DNA from: Alphaproteobacteria bacterium
GTDB lineage: Bacteria > Pseudomonadota > Alphaproteobacteria > RF32 > CAG-239
DNA: 64,000 bases
Direction of reading: 5' to 3'
NCBI GenBank assembly: GCA_015062235.1
Contig: SUUZ01000002.1
Span: forward strand, 62,001-126,000
The notes below the pieces were generated by a model, which made no database searches, was not told where the DNA came from, and saw only the letters and a program-made list of their open reading frames with translations. Of the stretch, positions 53,871 through 62,400 are shown in pieces. The position numbers and the translations under genes are program-made. Within the stretch, counting starts at the first letter, position 1; every line of letters begins with the position of its first letter.

Positions 53871-54479
53871 TTAGAATGTCAAAACAATCTTTTTGCGATG
53901 AAAACGTCTAGCTGTTTTTTGATAAGGTTCGCGAATTTTATCAATCTGATAAAAACTAGCATTACCCTTCCAGTACCAATGGTTGTATTTTCTACTTACT
54001 TTACCGCCAAAATTACGCTTAAGCAAAATGCAAACCATATAGTTTCCTATATAAACAGCTAAATTGCATTCCTTAAAACCATATTTAATGTCTAAAGATG
54101 CAACTTCGCCAATGTTTAATGTAGCATCGACAATATCGTTTTCTAAAACACTCACTTGAAAGTTTTTGCGTGGGTTGTAGACAGTACGACGAATATCATC
54201 TGCACTGGCCAAGCCTATCCAATACCAATTATTGCGCAGTGCTCCAACCTGTCCACCAAATACTTGCCTAAGCTTATGACATTGCTTATGAGTACCAATG
54301 TATGATGCAGGACTATGACGCCCCGAAACAATGATTGTACCAAATGCTAGCGAGCTACAAATCTTTTCAATTGTGTTGTCAATTTCGCTAACTGGAGATT
54401 GCGAGTTAAGCCCTTTAGTCCAACATTTATAGAAATTATCTGCTTGGGCTAAGAGCTGTTGTTTTCTTTTCTCTTCCAT
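53871..54479 (-). CDS. 202-aa protein with two internal FGG-WYW repeats, LAGLIDADG-like fold suspected
   Basis: The protein contains two related modules of about 50 residues. Both have F-G-G, 11 residues from F to W-Y-W, then a glycine/alanine and a helix: VFGGQVGALRNNWYWIGLAS (from 73) and NFGGKVSRKYNHWYWKGNAS (from 156). This resembles the FGG..W region that follows the catalytic helix in LAGLIDADG homing endonucleases. The catalytic LAGLIDADG helices themselves are not seen, so it may be a degenerate or DNA-binding relative. No Shine-Dalgarno precedes the ATG. It has its own promoter (54529) and terminator. Confidence 0.6.
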   Translation of the reverse strand: MEEKRKQQLLAQADNFYKCWTKGLNSQSPVSEIDNTIEKICSSLAFGTIIVSGRHSPASYIGTHKQCHKLRQVFGGQVGALRNNWYWIGLASADDIRRTVYNPRKNFQVSVLENDIVDATLNIGEVASLDIKYGFKECNLAVYIGNYMVCILLKRNFGGKVSRKYNHWYWKGNASFYQIDKIREPYQKTARRFHRKKIVLTF

Positions 54480-54528
54480 AAAAATTAAATAAATTACTGT
54501 TTAGAATTATTATTGATTTTGACTCCTT

Positions 54529-54557
54529 AAATTACACAGAAAAGCCTCTCTGTCAAT
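54529..54557 (-). promoter_or_regulatory. Promoter of the 202-aa gene
   Basis: TTGACA (54552-54557), a 17-nt spacer and TAATTT (54529-54534) on the minus strand, with a leader of about 45 nt. The bases before the -10 do not form TGn. Confidence 0.6.
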
Positions 54558-54582
54558 AAAAAGCTTAGGTAAAAAGTGTAAT

Positions 54583-55710
54583 TTAGTCTTTTTCAGCAAT
54601 TATTAATGGTACAATCATTTCGCTTTCACTTATACCTGCGTGTTCAGCAACAAGACTTATACCTTCGCTATCGCCTGTGGTATAGTGTAAGGTTTTGTTG
54701 CCCAATGCTATCGCTACAAAATCACCAATAAAATCATCAATTTTTGCGTGAGGTGTACCTGCTCCTAATAATCCGCTAGATAAAAACTCTTCCTTGCTAT
54801 AAAGTTTGAAATCATTACCTAAAAATTGATTAAACTTTTGTACAAACATTTCTTTTTTATCATCTTTAATACAAAAAGAAACGAATCTTGCTTCTAGAGA
54901 TAATGGACGTTCTAACATTGCACAAAGCTCAGGATAATCGTTAAGCCATATCTGTTCAATATCTATTAACCCATGATCTGCTGAAATGATAATAAATGCG
55001 TCTTCAACTTGAGCATACATTTTTTGTAAATTTGCTTCAATGTCTTGCACCATTTTGTGCGCTTCATCTGACAATACACCAAAGTGATGCATAGAATGAT
55101 CTGGTTCAGGCCAATAGGCACTAATTATCTTTTTATTTTGATTTTGTTTACTGATTTGGGCAATACGAGTGCACATTTCATCAAAAGTTTTTGCTCCATT
55201 AGGGGTAAATGGCGGAAATACTTGATGATATTCAACATTTGGATTTTGTTCAGTGATACGTGAATATATTGTTTTATATGCCAAGATTGAATCACCTGGT
55301 TTTGGGGTTGTTAGTGCCTCACCAGTATAATAGTCCGTATTAAGAAAATTCTCAATTACTCTATTATATTCTTTATAGTAACTAGTCCAACCTATCCAAC
55401 CACTTTCCAACGGCGAAAGACCTGTGTGAAAAGATGTAGTAGCAGCAGTTGTAGTTGGTGGAAAAACTGAATAGATAGGCGATATAATATGCGAACTAAT
55501 GAAGCTATCTCTAGGTAAATGGTGTTTTATGTTATCAACTGACATACCATCTAAAATCATAAAAACTATATTCTTGTGATCTTGAGCTAGAAGTTTGGCA
55601 TCTAAAATCTTTAATGTCGGATGGAATGGGCGTATACCATAGTATTTAAGCAAAGAATTGCTTAGAGATAAAATACTATTATTGTAGTCAAAATCAAAAC
55701 AATTTTTCAT
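54583..55710 (-). CDS. Nucleotide pyrophosphatase/phosphodiesterase-type alkaline phosphatase family protein
   Basis: This 375-aa metal-dependent hydrolase of the alkaline phosphatase superfamily has the metal aspartate in VFMILDGMS, the threonine nucleophile in FPPTTTAATT, then WPEPDHSMHHFG, ISADHGLID and a final VAEHAG histidine. It lacks a signal peptide, so it works in the cytoplasm or is exported by another route. CAGGAG lies 7 nt before ATG 55710; the earlier ATG (55728) sits before this site. The natural substrate is unknown (phosphodiester or phosphoglycerate-like). Confidence 0.85.
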   Translation of the reverse strand: MKNCFDFDYNNSILSLSNSLLKYYGIRPFHPTLKILDAKLLAQDHKNIVFMILDGMSVDNIKHHLPRDSFISSHIISPIYSVFPPTTTAATTSFHTGLSPLESGWIGWTSYYKEYNRVIENFLNTDYYTGEALTTPKPGDSILAYKTIYSRITEQNPNVEYHQVFPPFTPNGAKTFDEMCTRIAQISKQNQNKKIISAYWPEPDHSMHHFGVLSDEAHKMVQDIEANLQKMYAQVEDAFIIISADHGLIDIEQIWLNDYPELCAMLERPLSLEARFVSFCIKDDKKEMFVQKFNQFLGNDFKLYSKEEFLSSGLLGAGTPHAKIDDFIGDFVAIALGNKTLHYTTGDSEGISLVAEHAGISESEMIVPLIIAEKD

Positions 55711-55788
55711 TTTAATACTCCTGAACACATATGCTTGTTTAGGTTAACGTTGGAAAAAATGTTTGTCAATGAAGCTTTTAAAAAATTT

Positions 55789-55819
55789 GAAGGGCTCGCT
55801 TGTTTTTGGCGAACCCTTC
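55789..55819 (-). terminator. Intrinsic terminator of the 174-aa gene
   Basis: An 11-bp stem (GAAGGGCTCGC with GCGAACCCTTC, one mismatch) and a T-run on the minus strand, downstream of the gene at 55870. Confidence 0.75.
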
Positions 55820-55869
55820 GGGTGAAGTTTTAAGTAATTAGGTTTAGAGGCTCTAATAACGCCTGTAAT

Positions 55870-56394
55870 CTAGTCTAATTCATCAACAATGGACTTCACT
55901 TTGTTCGGATTGTTCCGATAAAGGAATTTTGCAAGAGATATCATATCCTCAATCTTTCTTGACCAAGCGTAATCTTCACGATGGCAGGTTGCTTGCCAAA
56001 GATGAAGATCTCGAATAAATATCGCAAGCTCAAGCTTGTCTGAAAACATCGGTGCAAAAGCTTGAAGGCTTTCTCCACTAGTGATAATTACCAACGGTAA
56101 ATTCTCAAAATAATCTCCAAGAACCACCTGCTTATCAGCATTAACCTTATTATTTACACGGTCAATACTTCGCAGCTGAGCTTCAATGTGATTTGCACGC
56201 CGAATTGTTGAGTACTGAGGAACAAAAGCATCGCCGTTTTTTGCGCGAAGACCATTGCCCTCCATGGCTGAAATATATGTGAAACCATCAAGTTTGATAT
56301 CCTCGTCAGCCCATCCTGTGAAATCATTGATAAACACATACTTGTCATTCTCCATGTATTGAAGAAGCTCTGTAGGTAAATTCAATTTTGTCAT
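55870..56394 (-). CDS. Orphan 174-aa protein (leader without Shine-Dalgarno)
   Basis: The family is not recognised. The protein has no signal peptide or membrane helix. It has a mixed core with LVIITSGESLQAFAPMF and a helical C-terminal third (AWSRKIEDMISLAKFLY). It stands alone with promoter (56438-56466) and terminator (55789). Its leader is almost all A and T, and no purine-rich site lies before the ATG. Base use is slightly above average (70 of 180 G+C at 55981-56160). Confidence 0.65.
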   Translation of the reverse strand: MTKLNLPTELLQYMENDKYVFINDFTGWADEDIKLDGFTYISAMEGNGLRAKNGDAFVPQYSTIRRANHIEAQLRSIDRVNNKVNADKQVVLGDYFENLPLVIITSGESLQAFAPMFSDKLELAIFIRDLHLWQATCHREDYAWSRKIEDMISLAKFLYRNNPNKVKSIVDELD

Positions 56395-56437
56395 AATTTA
56401 GTATTTTTATAAGTTAATAATTATTTTTGATGGGACT

Positions 56438-56466
56438 GTTATATCATATTTTTATACCTCTTGCAA
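56438..56466 (-). promoter_or_regulatory. Extended -10 promoter of the 174-aa orphan gene
   Basis: TTGCAA (56461-56466), a 17-nt spacer ending ATAAAAATATGA, and TATAAC (56438-56443) on the minus strand. It is almost a copy of the 44351-44379 promoter. Confidence 0.7.
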
Positions 56467-56538
56467 GTAAATTTTGTCCATTTTTTGAAAAGACCTATAT
56501 TTATATTTGAGATAATATTAAAATAACATTATTTTTTA

Positions 56539-56566
56539 TTGACTTAATTGAAAAATGTGCTATCTG
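56539..56566 (+). promoter_or_regulatory. Promoter of the 105-aa orphan gene
   Basis: TTGACT (56539-56544), a 16-nt spacer with AAAAATGTGC and TATCTG (56561-56566). TG precedes the -10 by one base. The -10 itself is weak. Confidence 0.5.
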
Positions 56567-56619
56567 TTTCGGCACTTATTTAAAAATTTATATTATAATT
56601 AACCCCAAACTTAATCGTT

Positions 56620-56937
56620 ATGAAAATATTCGAGAAAAACGAAATTGTAGAACTACGCCCTGACAAATGGCCTGTTGCTACACAAGGAGAAACACTCCAC
56701 AAAGAAGATGTTCCTTATCTTCATAAGATAATTGATGAGGCCAAAAAGTATTACCAACGTCCAAAAGACTTTTTGTTGGCTTGGGAGAGAATGTTGGCAA
56801 TGAAAAGCTCTAGTGCTGGTTTGCCCGCAGATTCTTCTTTGACTTTGCCCGAGGCACTCTATCTGCTTTTTCTTGAGGTATCGTATGATTACACGAGAGA
56901 ACACTTTTCTGCTTTTGTTGAAATTATCAAAAGCTAG
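56620..56937 (+). CDS. Orphan 105-aa protein (leader without Shine-Dalgarno)
   Basis: The family is not recognised. It is soluble with a helical C-terminal half (LPEALYLLFLEVSYDYTREHF) and a tryptophan-containing centre. Promoter (56539), A/T-rich leader ending in TTAATCGTT, and terminator (56957) make it a one-gene unit. No Shine-Dalgarno is seen. Confidence 0.65.
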   Translation: MKIFEKNEIVELRPDKWPVATQGETLHKEDVPYLHKIIDEAKKYYQRPKDFLLAWERMLAMKSSSAGLPADSSLTLPEALYLLFLEVSYDYTREHFSAFVEIIKS

Positions 56938-56956
56938 TGTTATCACAACATGTTGT

Positions 56957-56983
56957 AGCTCTGCTCTTAACTTGAGTAGAGCT
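56957..56983 (+). terminator. Intrinsic terminator of the 105-aa gene
   Basis: A 10-bp stem (AGCTCTGCTC with GAGTAGAGCT, one G-U pair) and a 7-nt loop, followed by CTTTTTTT. Confidence 0.85.
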
Positions 56984-57037
56984 CTTTTTTTATTTACAAT
57001 CTATTTTGACAAAAAATATTTTTTGTCATTTTTATTG

Positions 57038-57066
57038 TTGACCTAACTTAGATAATATGATATTTT
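57038..57066 (+). promoter_or_regulatory. Extended -10 promoter of the 154-aa/142-aa operon
   Basis: TTGACC (57038-57043), a 17-nt spacer ending AATATGA and TATTTT (57061-57066), with TGA before the -10. Confidence 0.6.
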
Positions 57067-57125
57067 GCAAAGCAGCTTAATATAGATAATTCAGTATAAT
57101 TATAACATTTTAATATTTAAAACCT

Positions 57126-57590
57126 ATGGCAAATAAAATTAAAATTCCAGTTATTGAATTGAATGACTTTCTTCGAACTGGAGATGTTACAGATGTAGCA
57201 ATAAACGCTGTTGAAGACTACTATTATGTAGTTCTTGAAATGCTTCAGTATGTTGATGATAAAGATTTTATCATTGATGAAATTGATGATTTGTGGGCAA
57301 GAGGACACAATCTTGCTGAAAAATCTAACGCCATTAAAAAGAGCAATAGTTTTGAGCATATGGTAAGCGATGTTTTGGCTGAAGTCGAGGATTGTAAGCG
57401 TATTTTGACAACAAACCCTCCTTTCTTTACCAAGTTACAAACTAAGTGGAGGCTTTATTGGTTGCGCAAAAAAAGAGTCGATTTCGTAAAAGTGTTGCTT
57501 TATGCGCTTATTAATCATCCTAAAAAAACTAGGGAGGCAAAACAAAAGCTTATTGCTTATGTAAAGCAAAAACTTGACATTAAAATCTAA
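57126..57590 (+). CDS. Orphan 154-aa helical protein, first of a pair
   Basis: The family is not recognised. The product is helical and starts with acidic residues (VEDYYYVVLEMLQYVDDKDF). A very basic C-terminal stretch follows (KWRLYWLRKKRVDFVKVLLY and HPKKTREAKQKL), suggesting nucleic-acid or membrane-surface binding. The leader of about 55 nt (A/T-rich) has no ribosome-binding site. The next gene starts 5 nt after its stop, so the two are one operon. Confidence 0.65.
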   Translation: MANKIKIPVIELNDFLRTGDVTDVAINAVEDYYYVVLEMLQYVDDKDFIIDEIDDLWARGHNLAEKSNAIKKSNSFEHMVSDVLAEVEDCKRILTTNPPFFTKLQTKWRLYWLRKKRVDFVKVLLYALINHPKKTREAKQKLIAYVKQKLDIKI

Positions 57591-57595
57591 AAGAG

Positions 57596-58024
57596 ATGAA
57601 AAAAATTTCCAAATGTTTGGTTCAAGACATTTATTGTTCTTGTCATCTATCTGAGCTGCTGTGCAGACTTAAGTTTGTTTATAGGGAAATCTTCTCCTTT
57701 GAAGACGTAATTGAAGCTTTTGACAAAGCCAGCACAATCTATTTGGAAAACAATTACCAATCTGATTTTGATCGCTTTGTAAATGCTACGACTTATGAGC
57801 GAGGAAAAAAACTTGAACGTTCTCAATATGAGGGAATGTATAGATTCTTTCCGCTATTACCTTGGACAAAATGGAAAATGCGCCGTAGTGGTAAGTATGT
57901 TCCTCTTGAGGATATGATGCCTGCATATTGGTTGTTCTTGGTTATCTTCATTGAGCAAAAAGTAACTACTCTTGATATCATCGAGATGAAGGAGAACGTT
58001 GTTCAATTTTGGAAAAAACATTAA
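57596..58024 (+). CDS. Orphan 142-aa protein, second of a pair
   Basis: The family is not recognised. It has cysteines near the N-terminus (DIYCSCHLSELLC), a basic aromatic centre (LPWTKWKMRRSGKYVPLE) and a hydrophobic helix (MPAYWLFLVIFIEQKV) in the last third. Its start is 5 nt after the previous stop with AAAAGAG immediately before ATG, a poor site, so it is probably coupled to it. A terminator follows at 58031. Confidence 0.65.
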   Translation: MKKISKCLVQDIYCSCHLSELLCRLKFVYREIFSFEDVIEAFDKASTIYLENNYQSDFDRFVNATTYERGKKLERSQYEGMYRFFPLLPWTKWKMRRSGKYVPLEDMMPAYWLFLVIFIEQKVTTLDIIEMKENVVQFWKKH

Positions 58025-58030
58025 AAATAT

Positions 58031-58063
58031 GGTCCCTATTTTCTATTGTTAGAAAAAGGGACC
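58031..58063. terminator. Bidirectional intrinsic terminator
   Basis: GGTCCCTATTTTCT pairs with AGAAAAAGGGACC (one bulge) around a 6-nt loop, with T-runs on both strands, between the convergent genes ending at 58024 and 58069. Confidence 0.8.
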
Positions 58064-58068
58064 TATTT

Positions 58069-58740
58069 TTATATCAAATCATCTGGAATTTGTAGGCCAT
58101 AACTACGTAAAGAATGCACTATTTCTGCCAAATACATACGTTCATAATAGTGAAGATGCCCATCTGTTCGACATATTTTAATGGCTTCACGTAATAAATA
58201 TTCGGCTTCTTTTGGAGTTTTTGCTTTTAGGCTTTTAAGTGCTTTATAAAAGCTTTCTATTTCAATATTTAATTCTGTAATATATCTATCAATATACTGA
58301 TAACTTAGATTTTTAGCTTTCACAATATTTTTATAAATATAATCATAGATGATTTTATTTTTAATTTTATCAAGCTTACCCCATGTGTTTGCTATAAATA
58401 AAAGAATTATGAGATCATTTTCAATAGACGATAATATATTACTTTCTTTTTGTGGCTTTTTGAGGTTTGTTACTTCTTTTTTGATAGATATTTCGGCGTA
58501 GAAATCATTGATAAAAGTATTAATATCATTATAAAATTTATCTCGGCTAATGTCGTATATATCGTGAATAAACACAGAATCAAAAACAAAAGATTTGTTG
58601 AGACGGTGAAAATAAATATCAAAAAAAATGTTACTTTCTTTTTCCCAAACGTTACGAATCGCTACATTTTCAGCATAAATGTGACCATTTTTAATAAGAT
58701 TTATTTTAATATTATAAAATTTATTTGTTGCTTCTACCAT
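58069..58740 (-). CDS. Protein with TerB-like C-terminal end
   Basis: This 223-aa protein, very rich in Ile, Asn, Lys and Tyr, shows near its end EAIKICRTDGHLHYYERMYL, which fits the TerB-like helical domain (DG..h..E motif) found in tellurite-resistance and defence-linked proteins. The N-terminal part looks like a beta-strand domain (KESNIFFDIYFHRLNKSFVF), which resembles the WYL-type barrel that can accompany TerB; this is a weak reading. ATG 58740 has GAGG 6 nt upstream. Unlike its neighbours it has a normal ribosome site and low G+C. Confidence 0.5.
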   Translation of the reverse strand: MVEATNKFYNIKINLIKNGHIYAENVAIRNVWEKESNIFFDIYFHRLNKSFVFDSVFIHDIYDISRDKFYNDINTFINDFYAEISIKKEVTNLKKPQKESNILSSIENDLIILLFIANTWGKLDKIKNKIIYDYIYKNIVKAKNLSYQYIDRYITELNIEIESFYKALKSLKAKTPKEAEYLLREAIKICRTDGHLHYYERMYLAEIVHSLRSYGLQIPDDLI

Positions 58741-58799
58741 CAAAAACCTCAACAGTCATATAGTATTTTATTTTTTTAATTTAGTAAATATATTAAATG

Positions 58800-58828
58800 T
58801 TGAATAATAAATAAAAAAATGTTATTAT
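58800..58828 (+). promoter_or_regulatory. Promoter of the 172-aa orphan gene
   Basis: TTGAAT (58800-58805), a 17-nt spacer of mostly A and TATTAT (58823-58828), with TG one base before the -10. The leader of about 45 nt is A/T only, apart from a few bases. Confidence 0.6.
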
Positions 58829-58874
58829 TTGTGCACTATAATTGATTATTTATAAATATTTAAAATATAAATTT

Positions 58875-59393
58875 ATGTTATTACAAGAAACTATGAGCTA
58901 TCGACAATTGTATCAATTGTTTGGCTACAAAAAGGAATTAGATTTAGAAGAAATTTTTTCTTCTTTACTGTTTTCAATCTCTCCGATTGGTTATGACGAT
59001 CTTGAAAAAATGCCACCATCTGTAATCGCTAGTGATGGTCTTTCAATGTCCAATGAAGCGGCAATTTATCTTTTTCCAAATCTCTGTAAAGCAAAAGACG
59101 TACTTCCTGCTTATTTATCTGTGAAATACACTTACAGAGATATGTTGGGGATAGAAACTAAGCTTTGTACAATCTGTCGGAAGAAGAAAGAATTATCTTC
59201 TATTCCTTGGTATTGTTTGCGAAAGAAATATTCTTTGTGGCGAGAGATTAGCAAATACTTTGGCTTGCGCCTTGATATCAAAATGGTTTTTGCCTATTTT
59301 GAATATAGAGCAAAGAATAGTGGTATTATGCTAACTGAGCTTCATATGAAGTTTAAGGAGTATGCAAAAAATTATCCAAGCAACGTTCTGTAA
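58875..59393 (+). CDS. Orphan 172-aa protein (leader without Shine-Dalgarno)
   Basis: The family is not recognised. The product is soluble, with a CTICRKKKELS cysteine pair, a basic aromatic part (IPWYCLRKKYSLWREISKYFG) and a helical tail. ATG 58875 (MLLQETM) is favoured; ATG 58893 (MSYRQL) is an alternative, and the longer frame begins with a TTG. Its promoter at 58800 and terminator at 59417 bracket it as a one-gene unit. Confidence 0.6.
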   Translation: MLLQETMSYRQLYQLFGYKKELDLEEIFSSLLFSISPIGYDDLEKMPPSVIASDGLSMSNEAAIYLFPNLCKAKDVLPAYLSVKYTYRDMLGIETKLCTICRKKKELSSIPWYCLRKKYSLWREISKYFGLRLDIKMVFAYFEYRAKNSGIMLTELHMKFKEYAKNYPSNVL

Positions 59394-59416
59394 ACAGTTT
59401 TAACTACTAAAAAAGA

Positions 59417-59448
59417 AAACCGCTTTTGTTTTATCAACAAGGCGGTTT
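59417..59448. terminator. Bidirectional intrinsic terminator between the 172-aa gene and mfd
   Basis: AAACCGC and GCGGTTT form the outer stem, TTGTT and AACAA the inner stem, with A- and T-runs outside. It serves the convergent genes ending at 59393 and 59452. Confidence 0.75.
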
Positions 59449-59451
59449 CTT

Positions 59452-62400
59452 TTATGCAATTTCAGCAATTTTGCTTACATATTGTTTTATCGTGTTTACT
59501 CTGGTTTCATAAGAAGATAAGTCTTTTTCAATAAACAAGCGTTGATCTGGACGCACTTTAATTGCGCCAAAAGAAGATATAATCAAATCCATCAATTTTT
59601 CAGGATTAGTAAAAACATTGTTTCTAAAACCGATTAACAAACCTTTGCTTCCTGCATCGATTCTATCAATACTAGCTTGACGACAAAGTGTTTTTATTTC
59701 TACAGTTGCTAGCAAATTTTCAACTTCAATTGGTAGTTTGCCAAATCTGTCTATCAGCTCTTCTTTAATATCGTCTAGAGCTTCTTTATCTTTAATATCA
59801 CCAATACGTTTGTAAAGTCCTAAACGTATGCCTAAATCACGAACATAGGTTTCGGGTATCATGATTGGAATACCTGTTGAAATTTGTGGAGCCCAGTCTT
59901 CAATTTGCTTAACCTGCTCATCAGCCAAAGCTCCTGAACGTAAGCGCAAAATTTCTTCTTCAAGCATGTGTTGATATAAAGAAATACCAACTTCTTTAAT
60001 ATGACCAGACTGTTCTTCACCAAGAATATTGCCTGCTCCTCGAATATCCATATCATGACTAGCTAATGAAAAGCCTGCTCCCAAAGTATCAAGTGCTTGT
60101 AAAATATTTAAACGTCTTTCGGCTATTGGTTTTAGTTTGCGTTTTGGAGGAATAGTAAAATAGGCATAACCACGTACTTTGCCTCGCCCTATTCTTCCCT
60201 TTAACTGATATAATTGAGCAAGTCCAAACATATCTGCACGATAAACAATCATGGTATTAACTCTTGGCATATCAATACCTGATTCAATTATGGTGGTCGA
60301 TAATAAAATATCTGCTTCTCCGTCAGCAAAAGATGTCATTACTTCTTCAAGCTGTTTGACTGGCATTTGCCCATGAGCTACTAAAATTTTAATGTCAGGA
60401 AGTAGTGCTTGCAACTCTTTTTCGACCTCGTGAATATCAGACACACGAGGACAAACAAAAAATGTTTGCCCGCCACGATATTTTTCACGATATACAGCCT
60501 CTTTTATCATAACTTTGTCAAAAGGCATTACAAAAGAACGAGCAGCAAGCCTATCAACTGGCGGAGTCGCTATTACACTGAGTTGTTTTACTCCTGTTAA
60601 AGAAAGTTGTAATGTTCTGGGAATTGGTGTAGCTGTGAGGGTTAAAACGTGAACATCTGACTTTATTTGTTTTAGCTTTTCTTTGTGAGCAACACCAAAA
60701 TGTTGTTCTTCATCAATAATTAAAAGACCTAAATTACAAAATTCTATTTTTTCAGACAGCAAAGCATGAGTTCCAATAACAATTTCTATGCCCCCTTCTT
60801 TTAGTCCTTGTTTAGTTTCTTTTGCTTCTTTAGGAGTTATAAGGCGAGATAACATTTTAACTTTTATTGGAAAGCCTTCTAATCTAGATTTAAAATTTTG
60901 ATAATGTTGACGGGCAAGCAATGTTGTTGGAACAATTAAGGCTACTTGAGCACCTGAGACTGCTACAGCAAAAGCTGCTCGCAAAGCAACTTCAGTCTTA
61001 CCAAAACCAACATCTCCACAAACTAGCCTATCCATAGGTGTTGATGCACCAAGGTCTGCTAAAACATCGGCAATGGCATTTAGTTGATCATCAGTTTCGT
61101 TATACGGAAAACGAGCGCAAAAATCATCAAATAATCCCTGCGGAGGAATAAAACAATCAGATTTTCTTAAATGTCTTTCGGCAGCTATTTTAATAAGCTT
61201 TTCAGCAATATCTCTAATTTTGGCTTTTACTTTGGCTTTTTTTGCCTGCCATGCAGCACCACCTAGTGTGTCTAAAACAATATTATCATCATCTACACCA
61301 TAACGTGATAAAACATCGATATTTTCTACTGGCACAAATAATTTGGCATCGTTAGCATATATTATTTTTAGGCAATCATGAGGAGCTCCGCCAGCTGTAA
61401 TATTTTCTAGCCCCATAAAACGCCCTATACCATGTTCGATATGGACAACCAATTCGCCAATAGAAAGAGATGATATATCTGCGATAAAGTCTTTAGAGCT
61501 AAATTTCTTTTGTTTGCGACGATTTTGCTTTTCACCTAAAATGTCTTGTTCAGAAATAAGACAAATATCGTCAGCTCTAAAACCATGTTCCAGAGGCATA
61601 ACAACTACAGCTATTTTGTTTTTTGATTTTTCTAGAGCCTCTTGCCAACTATCTGCAATGCTTATGTTGGAAATTTCATATTCGTTCATAAGCGATATTA
61701 TTCGTTCACGGCTACCATCAGAATAACATGCTATTATACGTTTTAATTTGCTATATTCAGTTAAGTAATTTTTTAATTCAGTATAAACTTGACCTGCGGC
61801 AATATTTTTAGAAGACGAAAAATTGCGCATTGGTAACGCTTGACAATCGATAATATTTTCAGATGTTGGAAGATTGAGTGGTGTTAAAGTAATAGCTTGT
61901 TTTACAGATAAAATATTAGCCAAATCTTTATCTGATAAATACAATAATTCTGGTTTTATTGGGCGATATATCTCAACCTCGGAATTAGACTTTATTTTTA
62001 AGGCTTCGAGACGGGCTTGGTAATAATCAACAATACTATCAGCCTTTGCTTTAGATGCTTCAATTACATCATCTGATGTTATAATCGCTGCAGAAGGTAA
62101 ATAATCAAATAATGTTGGTAATGCCTCGTCATAGAAAAAAGGCAACCAATTTTCTAAGCCAATATATTTTTGACCATTGGAAATAGCTTCATATATCTCA
62201 TCACCACTAAAATTAGCACCAAAAGCTTCGCGATATTTGGAACGAAAATTTTTAATTGTATTAGCATCTAAAATAACTTCGCTCATTACCTTAAATTTAT
62301 AAGAATTAAGTTCACTTGTTGTGCGTTGACTCATAACATCAAATTTACGAATACGCTCAACTTCGTCATCAAACAAATCTATGCGCAATGGTTCTTCTGT

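Larger units (their letters stand above)
56395..56619. other. Divergent promoter region of two orphan genes
   Basis: This 225-bp gap between the 56394 and 56620 starts holds a promoter on each strand (56438-56466 minus, 56539-56566 plus) and little else. Confidence 0.6.

Noticed and set aside
53871..59393. Prophage or genomic island
   Set aside because: No integrase, tRNA, direct repeats or phage structural genes are visible; only unrecognised genes with their own promoters and terminators.
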